Shown piece by piece: positions 1-9,764 of a stretch of 61,401 nt of DNA. A program made the position numbers and the translations under genes. Numbering within the stretch: the stretch's first letter is position 1; every line of letters begins with the position of its first letter. The notes beneath the pieces are model-generated. The model was not told the origin of the DNA. It did no database searches and saw nothing but the letters and a program-made list of their open reading frames with translations. Location: NCBI GenBank assembly GCA_020346185.1, contig CP070775.1, forward strand, positions 1,827,929 to 1,889,329, in the 5' to 3' direction. This DNA comes from Betaproteobacteria bacterium. Its GTDB lineage: Bacteria > Pseudomonadota > Gammaproteobacteria > Burkholderiales > Eutrophovitaceae.

Positions 1-3000
1 ACACGGGCGGTATACATCTGCCAGAAACGCGCCAGTTGCTGATGCCAGTTGGCGTCGCGATCCGGATTCGATGCGAGCTTGTCGAGGCGTACGCCGATTG
101 CCTGCATATAGCGCGGAAAATGGCGCAACCGTTCGAATGGCGTGGTCACGACAAATCTTGGCTCCAGCAGCAAAGCGAGTTGGTTGCGAATGTCGGCAAT
201 GGCACGCGGCCACGCGGCAAACCGCGCGTCATTCAAACGCGTGCGCAGGATCGCGTACTGAGCAAGGATGTCGGCGGTCAGCCGACATAGCTCGTTGGCG
301 ACTTCAACCAGCCGTGCCTTCACCCTGACCAAGCGTGCCTCAAACGCTTTGCGGTCTCGCACCGGTTGCGCATCGTCAGCACCCGTGTCGACGAAGAGCG
401 CACGATCACAAGTTGCCTCGATCAGCTCGTCGCGCAAACGATCGCTCACCGACGCCTTGTCGCCGCGTGACCCCTGATCTTCGAGCAACAGAGCGTAACG
501 CAACGACATTTCTGTCAGCCCCCGCAAGTTCCGCGACAAATACTTGAATTGCTCGGGCAGTGACAGGCGGACCAAACGCCGCAATCCGGCGCGGGTTGCG
601 CGTTGCGCCTCGACTTCGGTGTCAACAAGTGTCAGGGCCACCGAATCACCTTCGTCGACAATCGCCGGGAAGCCCACCACACTGCCGTCCGCGCGTGCGA
701 CTTCCATCATCTCCGGCAGCTCGTCAAAATCCCAACGCCGCAAACCTTTACGCTCGAACTCCGATGCCGCCGTTTCGGTAAAGCTGCGCATTGCCTTGAC
801 GCCAAGCTCCTTGCGCAGAATCACCAAATCGCGACCCATGGCAATTTCTTCGTGCCGATCATCGACGACCCGGAAATTCATTCGCAAATAATCCGGTAGC
901 TCAACGGCTTCGAGCATTTCAGTCGACACCTCTACGCCGGTCTTGCTGTGCAGCGCCTGTGCCAATGCCTGGGCCAGCGGCCGCGAGTCCGGCTTGATGG
1001 AACCGAGTACTCTGGTCACGACTTGCGGTACCGGCACGAAGTGCTTGCGCACACCCTTGGGAAGCCCGCGAATCATTTCCGTGATCTTGTCGCGCAATAA
1101 TCCGGGCACCAGCCACTCGCAGCGACGTTCATCGATCTGGTTGAGCGCGGCCAGCGGCACCGTCATGGTGACGCCGTCCATGACATGGCCGGGTTCGAAA
1201 CGATAGGAAAGCGCCAGCCGGTATCCCGCCAGTTCGATGCTGTCCGGATATAGATCGACGGTGACCTGTTCGGCCGAATGGCGCATCAGGTCAGCCCGAT
1301 TCAGAAACAACAATTCCGGGTTGCCGCACTCGGCTTCACGCCGCCACTTTTCGAAGTCGACCCAACACCAGATTCCCTGCGGCACACGCTCGTCAAAGAA
1401 GTCGAACATTGCCGACTCGTCGACCAGCACATCGTGACGCCGCGACTTGTGTTCGAGCTCGCTGACCTGTTCGATAAGGCGACGATTGTGCTTCAGGAAT
1501 GGCGCCCGCGAATTCACATCCCCCGCAACCAGCGCACCACGGATAAAAAAATCGCGGGCAACGATCGGATCAACCGGGCCATACAACACCTGACGGTGCG
1601 GCACCACGATCAATCCGTATACCGTCACCTGCTCAGTCGCCAGGACATTGCCGGCGTCACGCGACCAGCGTGGATCACGATAGTTGCTTTTGGCAACGTG
1701 AGCGCCAAGCTTCTCGATCCATTCCGCCTCGATCTGTGCTACACAGCGCGCGAACAAGCGTGTCGTCTCAGTCAACTCCGCGGCCATCAACCATTTCGGT
1801 TTGCGCTTCTTCAGGCCGGAACCGGGGTGCACCACGAACTTGATGCCGCGCGCACCAAGATAAACGCCAGCGTCATCGGATTTAAACCCGATGTTGCCGA
1901 GCAACCCGGAGAGCAAGGCACGATGAATCTCTTCGTAACGCGCCGGCTTATCATTTGGCCGCCATCCCATGTCAGCGACCATCGCTGCCAGCTGTCCGTG
2001 CAGTTCACGCCACTCGCGCAAGCGCAGATAAGACAGGAAACGCGCATGGCATTCCTGCACCAGCTTGCGGTTGGACTGTTTGTGACGGATAGCATCCTCG
2101 AACCAACCCCACATTTCGACGTAGCTCAGGAAGTCGGAACGTTCGTCAACAAAGTCACTGTGCGCCAGCACCACCGCGTCTTGTTTGTCGATGGGGCGCT
2201 CCCGTGGGTCCTGTACCGACAGGCCGGAAGCGATAACTAAAATTTCCTTGAGACAACCAAACTGCTTTGCCGCAACAATCATGCGCGCAATGCGCGGATC
2301 GATCGGCAGTTTTGACAGTTGCTTGCCGATCGATGTGAGCCGTTTCTGATCGTTCACTGCCGCCAACTCAACCAACAGCTGGTATCCGTCGGCGATCGCC
2401 TTCGCGGCGGGCGCGTCAACAAAGGGAAACTGCGCCACGTCACCGAGCCGCAGGAATTGCATGCGAAGAATCACTGATGCTAGTGACGAACGTAGGATTT
2501 CCGGATCGGTGAACTCGGCACGAGCGTTGAAATCATCTTCGCTATAAAGCCGCACACACACGCCGTTCATTACCCGCCCGCAGCGGCCGGCACGCTGATT
2601 GGCTGAAGCCTGTGAAATCCGTTCGACCTGCAGCATTTCGACCTTGTTGCGAAAGCTGTAACGATTGATGCGCGCCAAACCCGAATCAATGACATAGCGA
2701 ATTCCCGGCACGGTAAGCGAGGTTTCCGCAACATTGGTGGCCAGCACGATACGCCGCGCTCCGCCCGACGCAAAGACACGTTCCTGTTCCCTCGCCGACA
2801 AACGCGAATACAGCGGAAGAATTTCCCAGCGCCCCGATCGATGTCCGTGCGCTGGATGCTTGCGTAGCGCTTCAGCACATTCACGTATTTCGCGTTCGCC
2901 AGGCAAAAACACCAGCACGCCGCCGCTGGCACTTTGCAAGGCAACTTCGTCGAGTGCGTTCACCACGGCTTCGGGCAGGTCGATGTCGTGTGCATCTTCA

Positions 3001-3797
3001 TCGTCTTCGTCAAACGGCCGATAGATTACTTCGACCGGATACAAACGCCCGGAGACTTCAATCACCGGTGCATTGTCGAAGTGCCTGGAGAACTTTTCGG
3101 CATCGATGGTGGCAGAAGTGATAATCAGTTTAAGCTCAGGACGTTTGGGAAGCAGCTGCTTTATGAAGCCGAGCAGAAAATCGACGTTCAGGCTGCGCTC
3201 ATGAGCCTCATCGATAATCAGTGTGTCGTAGTTGTTCAGAAAGCGGTCTGACTGCGTTTCGGCAAGCAGAATGCCGTCGGTCATCAACTTGACCAGGTTG
3301 TCCGGGCTTGATTTGTCGGTAAAGCGAACCTGAAACCCGACCGCATCACCCAGCAGCGTGCCCAGTTCCTGCGAGATGCGATTGGCGACTGACCGCGCAG
3401 CGATACGCCGCGGTTGGGTATGGCCGATTTGGCCGAACACGCCACGACCAATGTCTAAGCAGATCTTTGGTAACTGTGTTGTCTTGCCAGAACCAGTCTC
3501 GCCACAGACGATGACGACCTGATTGTGTTCGATCGCGCACGAAATCTCTTCTCGCTTGGCGCTGACCGGCAATTGCTCCGGGAACCTGATTCGCAGACGA
3601 CGCTGCGCACGCTGCTGCGCGCGCAGCGCCGATTTGTGCGCCGCACTCTGCACAGCCGAGCGCGCTTTCGCGTCGCCCGCCTCCTTCAGCCTTCGGCGCA
3701 GGCGGTGGCGGTCACGTATCAGGCTACGCGCGATAAGGCCCGAAATGTCGTCGGGTTCGGATGTAGGGACCTGCCGCAGAAAAGATTGTGCAGACAT
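1..3797 (-). CDS. hrpA: ATP-dependent RNA helicase HrpA (3' end cut by window edge)
   Basis: A minus-strand frame stays open from the ATG at 3797 to the window edge, giving about 1265 residues; the family is usually near 1300, so only the last few dozen residues are missing. Visible helicase motifs are Walker A GETGSGKT (about residues 96-103), DEAH in IIDEAHERS (about 194), SAT in ITSATIDAE (about 227) and the QRAGRCGR motif VI (about 400). The long C-terminal half follows the HrpA pattern. The family is a DEAH-box 3'-5' RNA helicase, linked in E. coli to fimbrial mRNA processing and ribosome rescue. The N-terminal 80 residues are rich in Arg and Lys, as usual. The gene stands alone; the next gene upstream is an exchanger read in the same direction after a 124 bp gap. 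Confidence 0.95.
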   Translation of the reverse strand, partial: MSAQSFLRQVPTSEPDDISGLIARSLIRDRHRLRRRLKEAGDAKARSAVQSAAHKSALRAQQRAQRRLRIRFPEQLPVSAKREEISCAIEHNQVVIVCGETGSGKTTQLPKICLDIGRGVFGQIGHTQPRRIAARSVANRISQELGTLLGDAVGFQVRFTDKSSPDNLVKLMTDGILLAETQSDRFLNNYDTLIIDEAHERSLNVDFLLGFIKQLLPKRPELKLIITSATIDAEKFSRHFDNAPVIEVSGRLYPVEVIYRPFDEDDEDAHDIDLPEAVVNALDEVALQSASGGVLVFLPGEREIRECAEALRKHPAHGHRSGRWEILPLYSRLSAREQERVFASGGARRIVLATNVAETSLTVPGIRYVIDSGLARINRYSFRNKVEMLQVERISQASANQRAGRCGRVMNGVCVRLYSEDDFNARAEFTDPEILRSSLASVILRMQFLRLGDVAQFPFVDAPAAKAIADGYQLLVELAAVNDQKRLTSIGKQLSKLPIDPRIARMIVAAKQFGCLKEILVIASGLSVQDPRERPIDKQDAVVLAHSDFVDERSDFLSYVEMWGWFEDAIRHKQSNRKLVQECHARFLSYLRLREWRELHGQLAAMVADMGWRPNDKPARYEEIHRALLSGLLGNIGFKSDDAGVYLGARGIKFVVHPGSGLKKRKPKWLMAAELTETTRLFARCVAQIEAEWIEKLGAHVAKSNYRDPRWSRDAGNVLATEQVTVYGLIVVPHRQVLYGPVDPIVARDFFIRGALVAGDVNSRAPFLKHNRRLIEQVSELEHKSRRHDVLVDESAMFDFFDERVPQGIWCWVDFEKWRREAECGNPELLFLNRADLMRHSAEQVTVDLYPDSIELAGYRLALSYRFEPGHVMDGVTMTVPLAALNQIDERRCEWLVPGLLRDKITEMIRGLPKGVRKHFVPVPQVVTRVLGSIKPDSRPLAQALAQALHSKTGVEVSTEMLEAVELPDYLRMNFRVVDDRHEEIAMGRDLVILRKELGVKAMRSFTETAASEFERKGLRRWDFDELPEMMEVARADGSVVGFPAIVDEGDSVALTLVDTEVEAQRATRAGLRRLVRLSLPEQFKYLSRNLRGLTEMSLRYALLLEDQGSRGDKASVSDRLRDELIEATCDRALFVDTGADDAQPVRDRKAFEARLVRVKARLVEVANELCRLTADILAQYAILRTRLNDARFAAWPRAIADIRNQLALLLEPRFVVTTPFERLRHFPRYMQAIGVRLDKLASNPDRDANWHQQLARFWQMYTAR

Positions 3798-3921
3798 ACT
3801 GAGGGAACGTCACTAGCCCTGCATTGTAACCGAGGGCCCGTTTGCGACACGCGACATTACAGGCTTCCGGCTGGCATAAATGCAACGCGCTGGACAATGA
3901 CATTTGTCCTGGTCAGGATTG

Positions 3922-4992
3922 TTATTCTGGTGCTGCACGCCTCGCCCTGGCCAACAGTAAAGCAGCGGTCAAGACGCTGAGCGGCATCACAAAGAACACC
4001 ATCGTCTCGCTGAAAGGTTCGAGAAGGTCGTGCTCTGTGGCTTTCATGACAACGTAAGCCGCATAACTGAAGTAATAACCCAGGAAAACTGCCCCCTCCC
4101 AGCGATCAATCCGGTAACCGGTAAAGAAGATCGGCAAGCACGCAACCGACACCGCAATCATCACCGGCAGATCGAAGTTGCTCACGGACTGCGCGACCTC
4201 GATTCCTGCGGGCGCAATCAGTGCGGTCACACCTAGGACCAGCAGGATGTTGTAAATGGAACTGCCGATAGCATTGCCAACCGCAATATCGCGTTCGCCT
4301 TTCAATGCCGCCACCACCGACGCAGCGACTTCCGGCAGTGAAGTTCCGGCCGCGACCACGGTCAGCCCGATCACCAGTTCGCTGACCCCGAGCTGACGCG
4401 CAAACACCACTGCTGCATCAACCAGCCAGTTTGCGCCCAGCACAAGCAAGGGCAAGCCAAGCAGAATCAGTGTGATGTTAACCATCCAATGCTTCGCTCG
4501 TGACCCGGGATAGGCCTCAGCATACTCCGAGATGATCTGCGGGTCCCGCTCCTTGCGTGCCTGCAACACCAGGAAAAACGTATAGGCAATGACCCCAAGA
4601 CACAAAAGCGTACCGTCTATCCGCCCGATCTCACCGTCCATTGCCATTAGCGCGAGCACTACCGAACAAACAATGAGCAAGGGCACGTCGATGCGAACAA
4701 GTTGCTGCGCTACAGCCAGCGGCACGATGAGTGCGGAAACACCAATAATGAACAGCGCATTGAAGATGTTGCTGCCGACCACATTGCCCACCACAATATC
4801 GGCTTGACTGACCCATGCCGCGCCGACACCCACCGCCAGCTCGGGTGAGCTGGTACCGAAGGCTACGACTGTAAGTCCGACAATCAGTGGCGAAATGCCC
4901 AGCGCCGACGCGATGCGCGACGCACCGCGCACGAGCATTTCCGCACCGGCTGTCAGCGCCGCAATCCCACTAATGAACATCACGGTGGTCAT
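3922..4992 (-). CDS. CaCA-family Na+/Ca2+ (or K+-dependent) exchanger, YrbG-like
   Basis: The 356-residue integral membrane protein has the two inverted alpha-repeats of the Ca2+:cation antiporter family. The first signature is GLTVVAFGTSSPE (residues 39-51) and the second is GLTVVAAGTSLPE (about residue 205); the acidic residues in these repeats coordinate the cation in characterised exchangers. A further NxxGSNIFNALF / AIGSSIYNILLV pair follows each repeat. About ten hydrophobic segments are visible. The protein would sit in the inner membrane and exchange Ca2+ for Na+ or H+. It resembles E. coli YrbG but lacks the kdsD/lpt neighbourhood of yrbG, so the ion specificity stays open. It is monocistronic. 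Confidence 0.88.
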   Translation of the reverse strand: MTTVMFISGIAALTAGAEMLVRGASRIASALGISPLIVGLTVVAFGTSSPELAVGVGAAWVSQADIVVGNVVGSNIFNALFIIGVSALIVPLAVAQQLVRIDVPLLIVCSVVLALMAMDGEIGRIDGTLLCLGVIAYTFFLVLQARKERDPQIISEYAEAYPGSRAKHWMVNITLILLGLPLLVLGANWLVDAAVVFARQLGVSELVIGLTVVAAGTSLPEVAASVVAALKGERDIAVGNAIGSSIYNILLVLGVTALIAPAGIEVAQSVSNFDLPVMIAVSVACLPIFFTGYRIDRWEGAVFLGYYFSYAAYVVMKATEHDLLEPFSETMVFFVMPLSVLTAALLLARARRAAPE

Positions 4993-5108
4993 AAGCGCTG
5001 TCCGAGAACAGACAACAGCTCGAAACGCAAGTTTCTAGCCAGTGAAACTCCATCAGCCGAAATGCAGCATTTAACCAGCGCTACCTGGCTATCTAGACCC
5101 GTGCCGAT

Positions 5109-6425
5109 CTAGATAAGTCCTTTGAAAGGAGAATGCCGTTCACACCAGGCGGCAGTTGAGAGCAGGTAGTTCTCTTCTTCGACAGCGCCCACCAGCTGCA
5201 AACCCAGTGGCATACCATTTGGTCCCTTGCCGGTCGGAATGGTGATGGCAGGCGTACCCATCAAGGTCCATATCGAGCAAAAACTGGGATCGCCGGTCAC
5301 ATCCAGCGATGCCGGCGCTTCACCAGCTGCCGGAGGCGTAATGATTGCCGAATAGCCACGATCGAGAAACGCCGCAAGACTGTGCTGCAACTGTGTACGA
5401 AGCTTCAGCGCGTCGCGGTAATCAGCGTCGGCAATGACTTCCCCTTGGTCTAGTGCATCATTGAGGTAATCGGAGAAGGACTCGCGATAGTGCGCCCGCA
5501 CCTTGCGCGAAACACGCGCCGCCTCGAACAGCATGATCGTGCGATGCACCTTGTGCGCCCGGTCGAACTCGCCCGGTATCTCGATAATGTCAATCAAGGC
5601 GCCAGCTTCTCGCAAACGTGCCACGTCCGCCTCAAATTGCGCCCGCTGCTCCGGCTGTGCCAAATGCCAGACCGGCGAGCGCACCGCTGCCAAACGAGGC
5701 GCGCCTTTTAGCGTTGGCGCCTCCGGAGAAATGCTGCTACGGCGAGCCGTCAGGCTCCACGCCAACAGCGCCACATCAGCGACACTACGCGCAAATACAC
5801 CGGGCTGGTCGAGCGATGGTGAGAACGGCATGATGCCGCGTGCGGAAAGCATGCCCTGGCTTGGCTTGTAACCGACAACGCCGCAGAAAGCGGCAGGACG
5901 CACCACCGATCCATTTGTCTGGGTTCCGATCGCCGCCGGGACAAACCCTGCCGCTACTGCCGCCGCTGAACCACTCGAAGAACCACCCGGCGTATACCTC
6001 GCGTTCCACGGATTGGTCGTCTTTGCCGGCACCATGAACGCGGCTTCGGTCGTCACGGTCTTGCCAAGCATGAACGCGCCGGCTCGCTCGACACGCACCA
6101 CCACATCTGCGGTTTCGTCGGGAACGTATCCCGCGTACAACCGGCAACCCATTTCGGTCGGAATGCCGGCCGTATAAAAGTTGTCTTTCACGCCGATCGG
6201 AACACCATGCAGCGGGTGGGCTGCCTTCCACGGCGTCGCCGCCGAATCTGCAGTGCGCGCAAGCTCCATGGCGCGCTCACGATCGAGCCATTGCCATGCT
6301 TTCACCGCGTGTTCGAGCGAATCGATGCGCGCAAGCAGGCTCTGCAAGTAGGTGCTTGGTTTGAGCTTCCCCGAGCGGATGCGTTTCGCCGCGTCATGCA
6401 AACCGATTCTGTACAGTTCAGTCAT
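5109..6425 (-). CDS. amidase, amidase-signature (AS) family
   Basis: The 438-residue protein carries the full Ser-cisSer-Lys triad of amidase-signature hydrolases: Lys80 in GVPIGVKDN, Ser149 in PGGSSSGSA and Ser173 in GTQTNGSVVRPA. The spacings of 69 and 24 residues match the family. Such enzymes hydrolyse carboxamides or N-acyl bonds in the cytoplasm; GatA is a relative, but the gatCAB context is absent. The gene is the last of a minus-strand cluster with a D-2-hydroxyacid dehydrogenase and a TRAP transporter. An imported amide or acylated compound is therefore a reasonable but unproven substrate. The start ATG at 6425 fits the usual N-terminus (helix plus Leu-rich segment). Confidence 0.9.
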   Translation of the reverse strand: MTELYRIGLHDAAKRIRSGKLKPSTYLQSLLARIDSLEHAVKAWQWLDRERAMELARTADSAATPWKAAHPLHGVPIGVKDNFYTAGIPTEMGCRLYAGYVPDETADVVVRVERAGAFMLGKTVTTEAAFMVPAKTTNPWNARYTPGGSSSGSAAAVAAGFVPAAIGTQTNGSVVRPAAFCGVVGYKPSQGMLSARGIMPFSPSLDQPGVFARSVADVALLAWSLTARRSSISPEAPTLKGAPRLAAVRSPVWHLAQPEQRAQFEADVARLREAGALIDIIEIPGEFDRAHKVHRTIMLFEAARVSRKVRAHYRESFSDYLNDALDQGEVIADADYRDALKLRTQLQHSLAAFLDRGYSAIITPPAAGEAPASLDVTGDPSFCSIWTLMGTPAITIPTGKGPNGMPLGLQLVGAVEEENYLLSTAAWCERHSPFKGLI

Positions 6426-6546
6426 GGCTGTTCTTTCTCAAGCAGGCTAGCGACTTCTTGCAAAAACACGGTTGCTTTTGGAAACGCACTGCGCCGCGAG
6501 TTGCTGTGACCTTGATTTGGTTGCGTCAATTTCACGGTAACGTGCT

Positions 6547-7530
6547 TCAACCTTTCAGATTGTTGCGGTAGTCAGGATTGATCAGGTTCGGCGGCTGCTC
6601 GCCGCTCAACGCGGCGACCAGGTTCTTTGCAGCAGTCATCGCCATGGCGCGACGCGTCGACTCGGAAGCGCTGGCAATATGCGGCGACAACACAGCGTTC
6701 TCCAACTCAAGGAACCCGGGATTGAGCCTCGGTTCGTTCTCATAGACATCGAGTCCGGCAGACCAGATGGTTCCCGCACGCAACGCCTCTATCAGCGCCG
6801 CGTCGTCGACAATGCCGCCGCGCGCCATATTGATGAGCACAGCCGACGGTTTCATCCTGGCAAGCTCCGGCGCACCAATAAAATGATGTGTTTCCGGCTT
6901 GTACGGCAGAATCAGCATGACGATATCCGATTGTCCCAGCAAATCTTCTTTACTCACATACCGTGCATCCAGCTGTTCTTCAACATCGGGCGCAACGCGA
7001 TTGCGCGTGTAATACAGGATATTCATATCGAAACCGCGCGCACGCTTGGCAATGGCCTGGCCGATCCGTCCAAATCCAACGATGCCAATAGTGGCGCCAT
7101 GCACGTCCTTGCCGAGCGTCTGCTTCAAATAAGTAGTTTTCCATTCCCTTGCGCGCAGGTAACGCTCGCCTTCGCTCATGCGGCGGCAGGTCGCGATCAT
7201 CAGTCCGATCGCGTAGTCGGCAACACTATCATCGAGCACACCCGGCGTGTTGGTCACCATGACACCACGGCGGGTACAGGCATCGACGTCGATGTTGTTG
7301 TATCCGACTGCCGTGTTGCAGACCGCCTTGATAGCAGGGCACTGGGCCAGCAAGCCGTCGTCAACGCGATCTGTGGAGTAAGACTGTATGCCATCAGCAT
7401 CATGCAACATTTTGATCAGTTCGTCGCGGGCGATGGTGCGATCGGACTGATTGGGCACCACCAAGAAATGCTGCTCGAGATACTCGATGGTCTCGTCAAA
7501 CATTTCGCGGGTGACAACGACTTTCTTCAT
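6547..7530 (-). CDS. D-2-hydroxyacid dehydrogenase (GhrB/glyoxylate reductase type)
   Basis: The 327-residue protein shows the D-isomer-specific 2-hydroxyacid dehydrogenase fold: Rossmann motif GFGRIG at residues 152-157, catalytic Arg237 in NMARGG, the catalytic Glu in YENEP (264-266) and His284 in SPHIAS. The residues after the nucleotide-binding beta2 strand read YYTRNR, with basic residues that favour NADPH over NADH, as in glyoxylate/hydroxypyruvate reductases. Length and motif order are normal. It lies between the amidase and the TRAP permease genes on the same strand and probably reduces a 2-keto acid or oxidises a 2-hydroxy acid produced from the imported compound. The precise substrate cannot be read from sequence. 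Confidence 0.9.
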   Translation of the reverse strand: MKKVVVTREMFDETIEYLEQHFLVVPNQSDRTIARDELIKMLHDADGIQSYSTDRVDDGLLAQCPAIKAVCNTAVGYNNIDVDACTRRGVMVTNTPGVLDDSVADYAIGLMIATCRRMSEGERYLRAREWKTTYLKQTLGKDVHGATIGIVGFGRIGQAIAKRARGFDMNILYYTRNRVAPDVEEQLDARYVSKEDLLGQSDIVMLILPYKPETHHFIGAPELARMKPSAVLINMARGGIVDDAALIEALRAGTIWSAGLDVYENEPRLNPGFLELENAVLSPHIASASESTRRAMAMTAAKNLVAALSGEQPPNLINPDYRNNLKG

Positions 7531-7599
7531 ATTCCGTTTTTCTATCGAGCAAGCTCAGTAGTTAACCAAATGTCCGGCGAGTAACCAACCCAGCTCGCC

Positions 7600-9051
7600 T
7601 CAATTGCCATAGAAGATTTGCGGCAGCCACATGCCGATTGCCGGAAACAGCACCAGCAGGATCATGGCGGACAACTGAATGAGCATGAATGGCACCATGC
7701 CGAGGAAAATATGCGCCAGGGATACCTGCGGTGGTGCGACTCCTTTTAGATAGTAGGCGGCCATCGCCATCGGTGGCGACAGAAACGCGGTCTGCAGGTT
7801 GATTGCCGTCAGCAGGCCGAAGAATAGTGGATCGATTCCGAAGTTGGGAAGCATCGGAAGAAAAATCGGCACGAAAATAATGATGATCACTGTCCAGTCA
7901 AGCGGCCAGCCGAGCAGGAAGATGAGCAACTGCGACAGGAACAGAAAACCGCCTGGCGACAAATCCATGCTATAGACCCAGCTCTCCAGCAGATTCTGTC
8001 CACCTAACGCAGCAAACGTGGAAGAGAACACCCACGAGCCGACCAGCAGCCAGCACACCATGGCTGTCGTGCGTGCGGTCAGAAAAGCCGATTCCTTGAG
8101 CCGTGTGAACGACAGGCGTTTGTACGAAGCAGCAAGGATTGCGGCGCCAAGCGCACCGACCGCCGCTGCCTCGGTTGGCGTGGCAACGCCGAGAAGAATA
8201 CTGCCCAGCACCGCCGTAATGAGAAACGCCAACGGAAAGAACGACGTTGCGAGCATCTTGAAGACCTCGCCCGCAGGCACATTGAGTTCTTCGGCCGGCA
8301 GCTTGGGTGCGAGTTTCGGGTTAATCACCGCCCTGATAATGACGTAGCCGACATACATGCTGGAGAGCATCAAACCTGGTATCAGCGCGCCCATGTACAA
8401 CTGCACTACTGACACACCGGCAGTCGCGCCATACAGAATCAGCAACACACTGGGTGGAATCAGAATACCCAGGCAGCCCCCGGCAGCGATGGAGCCGGCA
8501 GAAAGCTTGATGTCATAGCCGGCTTTGAGCATCGGCGGCAACACCAGCAAGCCCATCAAGGTGACGGTAGCGCCGATGATTCCGGTTGCTGCAGCGAAGA
8601 CCGCACAGGTAAGTATCGTTGCAACTGCAAGTGCCGCCGGAACCCGGGACATCGACAATTCGAGGCTTCGGAACAACCGATCGATAATGCCGGAGCGCTC
8701 GACAATGTAGCCCATGAAAATAAACAACGGCACGGCGATAACGACATCGAGCGTCATCACGCCGTAAGTGCGCAGCACCATATTGTCAAAAATGGGATTT
8801 TCGAAAAGCGGCACCCCCGGCCGGTGGAAGGCAACGATCCCGAACAGAATTCCCAGCCCGATCAGCGTGAAGGCAATCGGAAAGCCAAGCAGAATGGAAG
8901 CGATGATCACCCCCAGCATCACCATTCCAAGGTGCTGGTGGGTAATCTGCGACGGCGGTGGCAAGAACAGGATGTAGCCGAGCGCAATAATGGCAATAAT
9001 GCCGAAGCCAATGGTGCGCGCCTCGAACCTGAGGAATCTGAGCCAGTTCAC
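7600..9051 (-). CDS. dctM: TRAP transporter large permease (DctM type)
   Basis: The 483-residue protein has about twelve or more hydrophobic segments with the ion-transporter superfamily motifs of DctM: GFPIAFTLIGLG near the N-terminus, GGCLGILIPPSVLLILYG in the middle and an SPPMAMAAYYLKG segment near the end. DctM carries the Na+-driven transport path for solutes delivered by DctP. The GTG start overlaps the stop of dctQ by four bases (GTGA), a strong sign of translational coupling. It is somewhat longer than the usual 425-430 residues because of an N-terminal extension with an extra hydrophobic helix. It belongs to the same operon as dctQ and probably dctP. Confidence 0.93.
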   Translation of the reverse strand: MNWLRFLRFEARTIGFGIIAIIALGYILFLPPPSQITHQHLGMVMLGVIIASILLGFPIAFTLIGLGILFGIVAFHRPGVPLFENPIFDNMVLRTYGVMTLDVVIAVPLFIFMGYIVERSGIIDRLFRSLELSMSRVPAALAVATILTCAVFAAATGIIGATVTLMGLLVLPPMLKAGYDIKLSAGSIAAGGCLGILIPPSVLLILYGATAGVSVVQLYMGALIPGLMLSSMYVGYVIIRAVINPKLAPKLPAEELNVPAGEVFKMLATSFFPLAFLITAVLGSILLGVATPTEAAAVGALGAAILAASYKRLSFTRLKESAFLTARTTAMVCWLLVGSWVFSSTFAALGGQNLLESWVYSMDLSPGGFLFLSQLLIFLLGWPLDWTVIIIIFVPIFLPMLPNFGIDPLFFGLLTAINLQTAFLSPPMAMAAYYLKGVAPPQVSLAHIFLGMVPFMLIQLSAMILLVLFPAIGMWLPQIFYGN

Positions 9052-9641
9052 GACTTCGCTCCTTCCTCAGAGTCATCACCGGACAGCAGTTCCTTGATCT
9101 GTTCGATGTCCTCTTCTTCGACGTCATGCAGCCGCTGCGGCCACTCGCCACTGCGAATACATTGCACGCAGCGAATAATCTCGGCAATGCCCTGCAACAG
9201 CAACAGCCCGCCGGCTATTGGGATAGCAAGCTTGTAAGGATAGACCGGTACGCCGGCGGAGGTGACGCTGGAAACTTCCTTCATTGCCCAGGAAATCTGT
9301 GTGAACTCGATGCCGGCATAGACCAGCGCAGAAATTCCGGGAATGAAGAACACGAGGTATAGAACGAGATCGAACCAGGCCTGGGTTCGCGGCTGCAAGG
9401 TCCGGTACATCATGTCCGCCCGCACGTGCCCATTGCGCGACAGGGTGTATGCCCCGGCCATCATGAACAACAAACCGTAGAGGATGTATGCGACGTCAAA
9501 TACCCATTGATTTGGCATATTGAGGATGTAACGCATGGTGACGTCAAAGCACACCAGCAGGGTCAGCAGGACCACGGTCCATGCGAACAATTTTCCGAAC
9601 CAGGCACTGATCCGGTCGATCATGAACAAATAGCGATTCAC
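9048..9641 (-). CDS. dctQ: TRAP transporter small permease (DctQ type)
   Basis: The 197-residue protein has four hydrophobic segments and the DctQ-type core, for example VLLTLLVCFDVTMRY followed by a tryptophan-containing segment. DctQ partners DctM in the inner membrane. The start is the GTG at 9641, supported by a GAGGA motif six bases upstream; an ATG six codons later has no such support. The C-terminal 30 residues are strongly acidic, with EEEDIEQ and DDSEEG stretches, and are likely cytoplasmic. The stop overlaps the dctM start by four bases. Confidence 0.9.
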   Translation of the reverse strand: MNRYLFMIDRISAWFGKLFAWTVVLLTLLVCFDVTMRYILNMPNQWVFDVAYILYGLLFMMAGAYTLSRNGHVRADMMYRTLQPRTQAWFDLVLYLVFFIPGISALVYAGIEFTQISWAMKEVSSVTSAGVPVYPYKLAIPIAGGLLLLQGIAEIIRCVQCIRSGEWPQRLHDVEEEDIEQIKELLSGDDSEEGAKS

Positions 9642-9764
9642 GGCAAATCCTCAGTTTGCATGCGAGAGTTAGTCAGGTGGCCGCGTAACCGGCTATCCGA
9701 CCATCCACCTTTTCATGTTCTTATGGCGTCAGGACATCAACCTGGCCGATACCGCTAGCGCGGC

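Noticed and set aside
1278..2240. 320-codon open frame on the plus strand near the left edge
   Set aside because: Antisense to hrpA, whose helicase motifs are clear on the minus strand.
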